Part shown: in pieces, positions 57,473 to 64,000 of the stretch
How the letters are laid out: each line of letters opens with the position of its first letter
Position numbering within the stretch: position 1 is the stretch's first letter
Assembly (NCBI RefSeq): GCF_900109115.1
Contig: NZ_FNYV01000013.1
Span: 62,001-126,000 of the forward strand
Origin: Micromonospora phaseoli
GTDB lineage: Bacteria > Actinomycetota > Actinomycetes > Mycobacteriales > Micromonosporaceae
Length of the DNA stretch: 64,000 nucleotides
Direction: 5' to 3'
Notes under the pieces: model-generated
Told to the model about the DNA's origin: nothing
What the model saw: the letters and a program-made list of their open reading frames with translations, nothing else
The model's database searches: none
Translations under genes and position numbers: made by a program

Positions 57473-57669
57473 ACGACATCCCCGCGCTGGCCAGCGCGCA
57501 ATGGCGCAAGAGCAGCCGCAGCAGTGGCAACGGCGGCAACTGCGTCGAGGTCGCAGGGAACCTGCCCGACGTGGTGGGCGTACGCGACTCGAAGGACCCG
57601 ACCGGTCCGGCGCTGGTCTTCACTCCGGCCGCCTGGCGCGCCTTCGTCACCGAAGTCAACAACACCTGA
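57463..57669 (+). CDS. DUF397 small partner protein
   Basis: A 68-residue protein with the DUF397 pattern: AQWRKSSRSSGNGGNCVEVA, VGVRDSKDPTGPALVFTP and AAWRAFVTEV. In Streptomyces such proteins (BldB/WhiJ-associated) modulate the neighbouring XRE regulator, probably by direct contact. It starts inside the end of the regulator gene. Copy 3 of the 36-bp repeat begins five bases after its stop codon. Confidence 0.92.
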   Translation: MAVNDIPALASAQWRKSSRSSGNGGNCVEVAGNLPDVVGVRDSKDPTGPALVFTPAAWRAFVTEVNNT

Positions 57670-57673
57670 CCCC

Positions 57674-57709
57674 GTCGTACACATGTTCTATCCACAGGCT
57701 GTGGACGCG
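57674..57709 (+). repeat. 36-bp interspersed repeat, copy 3
   Basis: It begins GTCGTACACATGTTCTATCC and continues through the perfect palindrome TCCACAGGCTGTGGA to CGCG. It differs from copy 1 at one base. It ends two bases before the GTG of the next gene, so that gene's ribosome-site region overlaps the repeat. Confidence 0.85.
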
Positions 57710-57711
57710 GG

Positions 57712-58269
57712 GTGAGTTACCAGCTCAGCGCGGTCGTCGCGGACGGCGGGCTGTTGCGCGAGGAGACCCGCGAGCTGGATCATGCCGTCCTCGGCGCGCT
57801 CCGGCAGGACTTCGCCCTGCTGCCGTTGACTCCGCAGCTGGTGCAGGAGTTGACCGGCACACCGCCGGACTACGCGGCCGACGAACCCGGCCCGGGGCAA
57901 CCCTTCACCCTCACCCTCTCCGCCCCGCTGACCGAGGTGCTGGCCCACTGGTCCCGACGCGGCCCGCTGGCGTACGTCGAGGCGGAGTTCGCCGGTGGGG
58001 CCGGGCACCAGGCGGCGGCGGTCTGGTTGGGCGGCGCGTTGGCCTGGGGGCCCCGCTTCGACGCGGCGTTCGACAAGCCACGCCCCGAGTGGCCGATCAA
58101 CGCCGCACTGATCGAACTGGGCGCGGAGCCGGGCCGATGGATCGACCCCTTCGCTGAGCTGGGACTACACGTCGAGCGCAGCACCGAAGGGTGGCTCGCG
58201 CACGGGCGACGCGGGCTGAGCGCCGACTACTGGGACGAGTTGGCCGACGAATGGGAAGCTCACCAATAA
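57712..58269 (+). CDS. Hypothetical protein following repeat copy 3
   Basis: A 185-residue soluble protein (SYQLSAVVADGGLLREETRE, DHAVLGALRQDFALLPLTPQ, VEAEFAGGAGHQAAAVWLGG, DPFAELGLHVERSTEGWLAH). I do not recognise the family; many actinomycetes carry similar proteins of unknown role. The start is GTG 57712, directly after copy 3 of the 36-bp repeat. The gene is followed after 38 bp by the secreted-protein gene in the same direction. Confidence 0.75.
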   Translation: MSYQLSAVVADGGLLREETRELDHAVLGALRQDFALLPLTPQLVQELTGTPPDYAADEPGPGQPFTLTLSAPLTEVLAHWSRRGPLAYVEAEFAGGAGHQAAAVWLGGALAWGPRFDAAFDKPRPEWPINAALIELGAEPGRWIDPFAELGLHVERSTEGWLAHGRRGLSADYWDELADEWEAHQ

Positions 58270-58307
58270 CCTCTTGGCCCCCGTCACGTTGGGGACTGGG
58301 GGATTCC

Positions 58308-58838
58308 ATGAAATTGCGACAATTCGGCTTCATCGCCGCACTGCTCTTTGCTGCCTCGATCTCGGCCAGCGGGCCCGTGCCACCGGGCAGCATCGCCGTG
58401 CCCGAACCGGTCGCGGCGGTCGCCGTCGTCGACCGCGACGGCCTGGCCGACGTCGACTTCGGCGACACGGAGAGCGAGCTGACCAGGCGCGGCATACTCC
58501 GCACCGACGTCGACGCCTGCGGCCCGACGCTGGCCGGGCACGCCCTGATCAGCCCGATCTTCATCGACGACCGGCTGGTGCTGCTCTGGGCCGGCGACCC
58601 GGTCCGCACCCCGGAGGGCATCGCGGCCGGCACGCCGGTCGCCGAGGTCAAGGCCAGCTATCCGACCGTACGTCAGCTGAGTGCTCCACAGGGGACACAC
58701 CGCTTCGACGGACTGCTCGCCCGAGACGGCGACCGCGCGTACCTGTTCCTGCACGACGGCCACGAGGTCCGCAAGGTCATCGCCGGGTACGCCGACTGGG
58801 CACACCGCCTCTTCGTCGAGGGCCACGGCCCCTGCTGA
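58308..58838 (+). CDS. Secreted protein, unknown function
   Basis: A 176-residue protein with a signal peptide (MKLRQFGFIAALLFAASISA) and a domain of about 150 residues (DFGDTESELTRRGILRTDVD, VRTPEGIAAGTPVAEVKASY, GLLARDGDRAYLFLHDGHEV). The TPEGIAAGTPVAEVKASY stretch resembles part of small secreted domains in other actinobacteria, but the family is not named with confidence. Two cysteines (DACGPT and the last residue) may pair. TGGGGGATTCC precedes the ATG. It ends six bases before the FG-GAP gene on the other strand. Confidence 0.7.
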   Translation: MKLRQFGFIAALLFAASISASGPVPPGSIAVPEPVAAVAVVDRDGLADVDFGDTESELTRRGILRTDVDACGPTLAGHALISPIFIDDRLVLLWAGDPVRTPEGIAAGTPVAEVKASYPTVRQLSAPQGTHRFDGLLARDGDRAYLFLHDGHEVRKVIAGYADWAHRLFVEGHGPC

Positions 58839-58844
58839 GCCGGG

Positions 58845-60503
58845 TCATCCCTGGAGGCCGCCGTCCTGCGGGCCGGCGATCCGCCGGCCGTACCACTTGG
58901 GCCAGACGAAGTCGGTACGCATGCTCAGGCCGCTCCACGAACCGGACTGCGGCACGAGCCCGCCGGATGAGCCGTGGAACACCGCGACCGAGCCGGAACT
59001 GAGCCCGTCCTGGTCGCCAGTGACATCTTCGCCCGGCGACGCCACCAACGCGTCCAGCGGACCGGTGCCGTTGAGGTTGAGGATCGCGACCGAGCCGCCG
59101 AACCAGTCGTCCCGCTCGGTGCCGCCCGGAACGACCGCGTGGTCCTGGTCGAACCCCTGGGCACCCGTGCCGGTCAGCCCGGAGGCGGAGCCCTTGAGCA
59201 ACGCGACCGTGCCCGCCTCGGTCTTCGTACCGATCGCCTCGCCGGGCGCACCCACCAGCACGTCCGCCCGTCCGTCGCCGGTCACGTCGCCGACGGCGAG
59301 CGTCGCACCGAAACGGTCACCGGCCTCCGGGGATCCCGGCACGCCCGCCGTCCGCTGCGAGACGAGCTTCACCGCACCGCTGGAGAGCCCCGCCGAGCCG
59401 GCGGTGAAGACCGCGACCATGCCCTCGTTCCCCTTCGGGCTCTGGGTGAACGGCGCTCCCGCGAGCACCTCACCCGACCCGTCGCCGTTGACGTCACCGA
59501 CCGCCAGCGCCATGCCCAGGTCCCACACGTAGCTGTCGCTGCGGCCCGTCGCCTTCCGCAGCGCCGCCCCGGTGACCGAGGTGGCCCCGCTGAGCTTCAC
59601 CCCGCTCGCCGAACCCCACATCAGCGTGATCATGCCGCTGCCGGTCGACGAGGAGTTCTGGTTCTCCTGCGGCGCGCCGATGATCAGGTCGGCGTACCTG
59701 TTGTTGTTGACCTTCCCGATGGCCAGGGTCCAGCCGAAGTGGTCGAGGCGTTCGGCCGAGCCGGGCACCGCGGCCTGGTCCTGGTGCAGCTGCTGCGCGC
59801 CGGTCCCGGTCAGGCCGCCGACGCCGCCGTACAGCACGGTGACCGCACCGGCCTCCTGGACGCTGCCGATCGCCTCGCCGTACGCCCCGACCGCCAGGTC
59901 GTCCCGACCGTCACCGTTGATGTCACCGGCGGCCAACGCCGACCCGAACCAGTCCTGGTTCTCCGAGGCGCCCGGTACGCCGGCCGTGCTCTGGTTGAAG
60001 TGCTTCGCCGAGTCGAGTTGCAGGCCGGTGCTGCTGCCCGGGATCACCCACACCCCACCGCCGTGCACCTTCGCGCCCGGGTCGTACTCCTCCTGGTCAC
60101 TGGCGGCCAGGTCGTCGTAGCCGTCGCCGTTGAAGTCCCCGGCGGCGAGGACGGTGCCGAAGCAGACGCAGCCGCCGGCCGGCGAGACCGCCGTCGCGTA
60201 GTAGTCGACATACGGCGCCGACGAGTAACGCACCACCACCAGGCCCGCCGGCGACTGCGGCAGGCTGTGCTCGAACGGGTCGGCGGAGGCGGCGATGTCG
60301 TCGACGCCGTCACCGTCGAAGTCGGACCGGGTCGCACCCGTCCCCTTCATCGGGGTGACCGCCTTCGCCACCCGGTGGTATTGCAGGACGATCCCGTCCC
60401 GGGTAACCGTCCGGAACTCGTCCGCCGCCGCCTGGGCGGGCACACTCACCGCCATGCCGGCGGCGACCGCCAACACAGACACTCCAGCGACTCTGCGTCG
60501 CAT
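58845..60503 (-). CDS. Secreted seven-bladed FG-GAP (integrin-like) propeller protein, third of three
   Basis: A 552-residue protein with a Sec signal peptide (VAGVSVLAVAAGMAVSVPAQ). Seven FG-GAP repeats follow, each marked by a calcium loop or its remnant: SDFDGDGVDD, GDFNGDGYDD, GDINGDGRDD, GKVNNNRYAD, GDVNGDGSGE, GDVTGDGRAD and NLNGTGPLDA. Loops 4 and 7 lack the full Asp set. The fold is that of the integrin alpha propeller, which binds ligands at the cell surface; no enzyme domain is attached. A Cys pair lies in GGCVCFG. It is 47 bp downstream of its paralog and the last of three tandem copies. The start follows CGGGGTTTCG. Confidence 0.88.
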   Translation of the reverse strand: MRRRVAGVSVLAVAAGMAVSVPAQAAADEFRTVTRDGIVLQYHRVAKAVTPMKGTGATRSDFDGDGVDDIAASADPFEHSLPQSPAGLVVVRYSSAPYVDYYATAVSPAGGCVCFGTVLAAGDFNGDGYDDLAASDQEEYDPGAKVHGGGVWVIPGSSTGLQLDSAKHFNQSTAGVPGASENQDWFGSALAAGDINGDGRDDLAVGAYGEAIGSVQEAGAVTVLYGGVGGLTGTGAQQLHQDQAAVPGSAERLDHFGWTLAIGKVNNNRYADLIIGAPQENQNSSSTGSGMITLMWGSASGVKLSGATSVTGAALRKATGRSDSYVWDLGMALAVGDVNGDGSGEVLAGAPFTQSPKGNEGMVAVFTAGSAGLSSGAVKLVSQRTAGVPGSPEAGDRFGATLAVGDVTGDGRADVLVGAPGEAIGTKTEAGTVALLKGSASGLTGTGAQGFDQDHAVVPGGTERDDWFGGSVAILNLNGTGPLDALVASPGEDVTGDQDGLSSGSVAVFHGSSGGLVPQSGSWSGLSMRTDFVWPKWYGRRIAGPQDGGLQG

Positions 60504-60550
60504 CGAAACCCCGTTTCTCAGTGATCGTTGTTGTGCTGAGTCGGGCACGC

Positions 60551-62209
60551 TCAGTAGAGCGCGCCGCCGCTCTGCGGGCCGGCGATCCGCATGCCGTAAC
60601 GCCGAGGCCAGACCAGATCGGTACGCAGCGACAGGCCGCTCCACGAGCCGGCCTGCGGGACGAGCCCGGCGGCGGAGCCGTGGAACCGGGAGATCGTGCC
60701 AGAGGCGTGCCCGGCCTGGTCGCCCGCGACCTCCTCCCCGTCCGACGCCACGACCGCGTCCAGCGGGCCGGTGCCGTCGAGGTTGAGGATCGCCACCGAG
60801 TTACCGAACTTGTCGTCGCGCTCCGTACCGCCCGGGACGACCGCGTGGTCCTGGTCGAAGCCCTGGGCACCGGTGCCGGTCAGCCCGGAGGCGGAGCCCT
60901 TCAGCAGGACGATCGTGCCCGCCCCGGTCTTCGTGCCGATCGCCTCGCCCGGCGCGCCCACCAGCACGTCAGCCCGACCGTCGCCGGTCACGTCACCGAC
61001 CGCGAGCGCCCCGCCGAACCTGTCGTCCTGCTCAGCACTCCCCGGCACACCGGCCGTACGCTGACTGATGACCTTCACCGCGCTGCCGGACAGGCCGCCG
61101 GTGCGGCCGGTGAAGACGGCGATGAGACCCGCGTAGATGGCCGGGTTCTGCGCGCCGGGCACACCGGCGATCACCTCGCCGAGACCGTCGCCGTTCACGT
61201 CACCGATCGCGAGCGTCTCGCCGAGATACCACGCGACCGCGTTCGGGTCGCCCGTCTTCGGGTAGATCGCCGCCCCGGTGACCGAGGTGGCTCCGCTGAG
61301 CTTCACCCCGCTGGCCGACCCCCACATCAGGGTCACCATGCCGGTGCCGTTCCAGGACTGGCCGTCGTTCTCACCCGGGGCGCCGATGACCAGGTCGGCG
61401 TACTTGTTGTTGTTGACCTTCCCGATGGCGAGGGTCCGACCGAAGTGGTCACCGCGTTCGGCGGAGCCGGGTACCGCGGCCTGGTTCTGGTGCAGCTGCT
61501 GCGCACCGATGGTGGTCAACCCGCCGACGCCGCCGTACAGGACGGTGACCGCGCCCGCGTCCTTGACGCTCCCGATCGCCTCCTGGTACGCGCCGATCGC
61601 CAGGTCGTCGCGCCCGTCGCCGTTGATGTCACCGGCCGCGAGCGCCGAACCGAACCAGTCGTAGTCCTCCGCGCCGCCGGGAACGCCGGGCGAGCTCTGG
61701 TTGAAGTGCTGCGCCGAGTCGACCACCAGGCCCGCAGGGCTACCCGGGATGACCCAGACCCCGCCGGCGTGGGTCTTGTTGCCCGGGTCGACCTCGTCCA
61801 TGTCGCCGATCGCCAGATCGTCGAAGCCGTCCCCGTTGAAGTCACCGGCGACGAGCGAGATGCCGAAGCAGGAGCAGCCGCCGTCGGACGAGAGAACCCC
61901 TGCGAAGTAGTCGACCTGCGGCGCGGACGAGTAGCGCACCACGACCACCCCGGTCGGGTGGTGCGGCAGGCGGAACTCGCCCGGGTCGCCGGTGGCCGCG
62001 ACGTCGTCGACGCCGTCACCGTCGAAATCCGACCGGGTCGGCCCGGTCCCGTTCACCGGCGTGGTCGTCTTCGCCACCCGGTGGAATTGCAGCACCACGT
62101 CTTCCCGGGTGATGGTCCGGGTCTCGTCGGCCGCCGCTTGTGCGGGCGTACCAACCGCCATGCCGGCCGCAAGCGCCAGCACCGAAACTCCAGCGACTCT
62201 TCGTCGCAT
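60551..62209 (-). CDS. Secreted seven-bladed FG-GAP propeller protein, second of three
   Basis: A 552-residue protein, exactly as long as the next paralog and very similar throughout. It has a signal peptide (VAGVSVLALAAGMAVGTPAQ), the same seven blades (SDFDGDGVDD, GDFNGDGFDD, GDINGDGRDD, GKVNNNKYAD, GDVNGDGLGE, GDVTGDGRAD, NLDGTGPLDA) and a Cys pair in GGCSCFG. Differences cluster between the calcium loops, where ligand contacts would be expected. The start follows TGGGGGTTCTG, only 23 bp after the first copy, so the genes form an operon. Confidence 0.88.
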   Translation of the reverse strand: MRRRVAGVSVLALAAGMAVGTPAQAAADETRTITREDVVLQFHRVAKTTTPVNGTGPTRSDFDGDGVDDVAATGDPGEFRLPHHPTGVVVVRYSSAPQVDYFAGVLSSDGGCSCFGISLVAGDFNGDGFDDLAIGDMDEVDPGNKTHAGGVWVIPGSPAGLVVDSAQHFNQSSPGVPGGAEDYDWFGSALAAGDINGDGRDDLAIGAYQEAIGSVKDAGAVTVLYGGVGGLTTIGAQQLHQNQAAVPGSAERGDHFGRTLAIGKVNNNKYADLVIGAPGENDGQSWNGTGMVTLMWGSASGVKLSGATSVTGAAIYPKTGDPNAVAWYLGETLAIGDVNGDGLGEVIAGVPGAQNPAIYAGLIAVFTGRTGGLSGSAVKVISQRTAGVPGSAEQDDRFGGALAVGDVTGDGRADVLVGAPGEAIGTKTGAGTIVLLKGSASGLTGTGAQGFDQDHAVVPGGTERDDKFGNSVAILNLDGTGPLDAVVASDGEEVAGDQAGHASGTISRFHGSAAGLVPQAGSWSGLSLRTDLVWPRRYGMRIAGPQSGGALY

Positions 62210-62232
62210 CAGAACCCCCATTTGATCGCTCG

Positions 62233-63867
62233 CTACCGGCCGGCGAAGCACTCGCTGTAGTTCATGAGCTGGACGCGGTCGGTGTTCAACGAACGTCCGC
62301 TCCACGAGCTGGACTGCGGGACGAGTCCACCGGAGGCCCCGTGGAACCGGGAAATCGTCCCGGACCCGTACCCCGCCAGATCACCGGCCACCTCTTCGCC
62401 CGGCGATCCCACCACGGCGTCCAGCGGGCCGGTGCCGTTGAGGTTGAGGATGGCCACCGAGGCACCGAACTCGTCTGCGCGCTCCGCGCCGCCCGGCACC
62501 ACCGAGTGGTCCTGGTCGAATCCCTGGGCGCCGGTGCCGGTCAGCCCCGACTTGCTCCCCTTCAGCAGGGCGACCGTGCCCGCCCCGGACTTCGTACCGA
62601 TCGCCTCGCCCGGCGCGCCGACCAGCACGTCCGCCCGACCGTCGCCGGTCACATCGCCCACCGCGAGCGTCGCACCGAACCGGTCATCGGTCTCGGGCGA
62701 GCCCGGCACACCGGCCGTACGCTGCGTGAAGATCTTCACGGCGCTGCCGGAGAGACCACCCGTGCGCCCGGTGAAGACCGCGACCAGCCCGCCGTTGATG
62801 TGCGGGGTCTGTGCACCCGACGCTCCGGCGACCACCTCGCCCAGCCCGTCGCCGTTGACGTCTCCGATCGCGAGTGAATCGCCGAGGTACCAGGCGACGG
62901 TGTCGCTGCGCCCGGTCGCCTTGTACACCCCCGCGCCGGTGACCGAGGTGGCGCCGCTGAGCTTCACGCCACTGGCCGACCCCCACATCAGGGTGACCAT
63001 CCCGGTGCCGTCCCAGGACTTGCCGTCGTTCTCGTGCGGCGCGCCGATGACCAGGTCGGCGTACTTGTTGTTGTTGACCTTCCCGATCGCCAGGGCCATC
63101 CCGAAGTGGTCGCGTTTCTCCGCCGAGCCGGGCACCGCGGCCTGGTCCTGGTGCAGTTGCTGCACCCCGGCGGTGGTCAGCCCGCCGACCCCGCCGTAGA
63201 GGACGGTGACCGCACCGGCCTCCAGCACGTCGCCGATCGCCTCCTTGAAGGCACCGATCGCCAGGTCGTCGCGCCCGTCGCCGTTGATGTCGCCAGCCGC
63301 CAGGGACGCGCCGAAGGCGTCGTAGTCCTCGGAGGCGCCCGGCACACCCGGCGAGCTCTGGTTGAAATGCGTGGTCGAGTCGACCACCAGGCCGGTGGGG
63401 CTGCCCGGAATGACCCAGACGCCGCCGCCCCGGGCCTTGTTGCTCTGGTCGACCTCGCCATCATCACCGATCGCCAGGTCGTCGTAGCCGTCACCGTTGA
63501 AGTCACCGGCGACCAAGGCGACACCGAAGCTGGACGAGGTGTTGTTCGTCAACGAGCCCATCAGATAGTCGAGCTGCGGCGCGGACGAGTACCGCACCAC
63601 GACCAGACCGCTCGGGTAGTGGGCCGAATAGTTGTAGTTGATGGTCTCGGAGGCGGCCGCGATGTCGTCGACACCGTCCCCGTCGAAGTCGGACCGGGTC
63701 TCGCCCGTCCCCTGCACCGGGGTGACCGCCTTCGGCACCCGGTGGTGCTGCATCACGAGACCGTCCCGGGTGATAATCCGGAACTCGTCCGCCGCCCGCG
63801 CGGGGGCACCCACCGCCAGCCCGGTCAACACCGTCAGAACTGTCAGTCCCGCAAGCTTCCGCCGCAT
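62233..63867 (-). CDS. Secreted seven-bladed FG-GAP propeller protein, first of three
   Basis: A 544-residue protein with signal peptide (LAGLTVLTVLTGLAVGAPAR) and seven FG-GAP blades like its neighbours (SDFDGDGVDD, GDFNGDGYDD, GDINGDGRDD, GKVNNNKYAD, GDVNGDGLGE, GDVTGDGRAD, NLNGTGPLDA). It lacks the GGCxCFG cysteine pair of the other two; the matching place reads NNTSSSFG. Its C-terminus (YSECFAGR) is also different. It is the promoter-proximal gene of the trio, and the start follows CGGGGGTTTCG. Confidence 0.88.
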   Translation of the reverse strand: MRRKLAGLTVLTVLTGLAVGAPARAADEFRIITRDGLVMQHHRVPKAVTPVQGTGETRSDFDGDGVDDIAAASETINYNYSAHYPSGLVVVRYSSAPQLDYLMGSLTNNTSSSFGVALVAGDFNGDGYDDLAIGDDGEVDQSNKARGGGVWVIPGSPTGLVVDSTTHFNQSSPGVPGASEDYDAFGASLAAGDINGDGRDDLAIGAFKEAIGDVLEAGAVTVLYGGVGGLTTAGVQQLHQDQAAVPGSAEKRDHFGMALAIGKVNNNKYADLVIGAPHENDGKSWDGTGMVTLMWGSASGVKLSGATSVTGAGVYKATGRSDTVAWYLGDSLAIGDVNGDGLGEVVAGASGAQTPHINGGLVAVFTGRTGGLSGSAVKIFTQRTAGVPGSPETDDRFGATLAVGDVTGDGRADVLVGAPGEAIGTKSGAGTVALLKGSKSGLTGTGAQGFDQDHSVVPGGAERADEFGASVAILNLNGTGPLDAVVGSPGEEVAGDLAGYGSGTISRFHGASGGLVPQSSSWSGRSLNTDRVQLMNYSECFAGR

Positions 63868-64000
63868 CGAAACCCCCGTATCCCCGTAGCCGCTCACACA
63901 TCCTAGGGATACGTAGATCAAAAACCATGTCCGGTCGGTCAGACATGGGGGACTGGACGGGCGCACGATCCTCACCAGGTGACTGGCAGCTCCACGGGGC
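63868..64000. promoter_or_regulatory. Upstream region of the FG-GAP operon
   Basis: 133 bp to the window edge. It contains AT-rich words just upstream of the first FG-GAP gene (GGATACGTAGATCAAAAACC), the likely promoter region on the minus strand. No gene is visible. Exact boxes could not be fixed. Confidence 0.35.

Noticed and set aside
26991..57709. DnaA-box-like TATCCACA motifs as a replication origin
   Set aside because: Only three single elements, spread over 30 kb, with no box cluster and no dnaA or dnaN nearby.
60521..62260. Long plus-strand open frame opposite the second FG-GAP gene, with similar ones opposite the other two
   Set aside because: Repetitive Asp/Arg/Val/Gly shadow of the propeller repeats with no ribosome site or family pattern.

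Overview
The window is GC-rich chromosomal DNA from an actinomycete, most likely a member of the Micromonosporaceae (Micromonospora-like). The reasons are: frequent GTG starts with GGAGG-type ribosome sites; a WhiB regulator; several XRE/DUF397-type regulators; and a gene block (MBL hydrolase, RidA, DUF4177, two ArsA-like ATPases, WhiB4, PonA2, phosphoesterase, YqeY) that I recall being ordered as in Mycobacterium tuberculosis Rv3677c-Rv3688c. The window also carries short intergenic inverted repeats of a kind I associate with Micromonospora. No phage, plasmid, IS element, CRISPR array or large biosynthetic cluster was seen.

Layout. 1-6.5 kb: the end of an acyl-CoA dehydrogenase, an orphan solute-binding lipoprotein coupled to a polytopic membrane protein, an HxlR regulator with a divergent membrane protein, and a membrane Ser/Thr kinase. 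6.7-20.3 kb: a class III cyclase-AAA-TPR protein, the conserved MBL/RidA/ArsA/WhiB4/PonA2/YqeY/phosphoesterase block, then tRNA-Pro. 20.8-28.5 kb: a secreted subtilisin-family protease, a lamin-tail protein, a decayed phosphodiesterase fragment beside its intact relative, and a GAF-GGDEF diguanylate cyclase. 28.5-34.7 kb: ask-asd (aspartate pathway, with an internal beta-subunit start), a lipoprotein, a nitroreductase, and leuA preceded by a Leu-codon leader peptide. 34.7-43.4 kb: an MFS exporter, a secreted HNH nuclease and a five-gene oligopeptide ABC operon. 43.6-52.7 kb: a very large secreted protein (transglycosylase-like, golvesin-like and SGNH domains), then recR-ybaB-dnaX, the SRP RNA and tRNA-Ser. 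52.8-64 kb: a Tat-exported beta-helix protein, a PadR unit, a WhiJ-like HTH/DUF397 locus, and three tandem seven-bladed FG-GAP propeller proteins.

Themes. Much of the window concerns the cell envelope and extracellular space: PonA2, giant SLT/SGNH protein, subtilase, nuclease, beta-helix and FG-GAP proteins, peptide uptake. Another large part concerns signalling: cAMP-type cyclase, diguanylate cyclase, Ser/Thr kinase, HxlR, PadR, WhiB and XRE/DUF397. The least explained signals are (i) a 36-bp element present three times, always pointing at the next gene and built around a TCCACAG-N-CTGTGGA palindrome; (ii) the triplicated propeller operon; (iii) the giant multi-domain secreted protein; and (iv) the binding-protein/membrane-protein pair that lacks an ATPase. 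All functions are inferred from reading the sequence; no database search was run.
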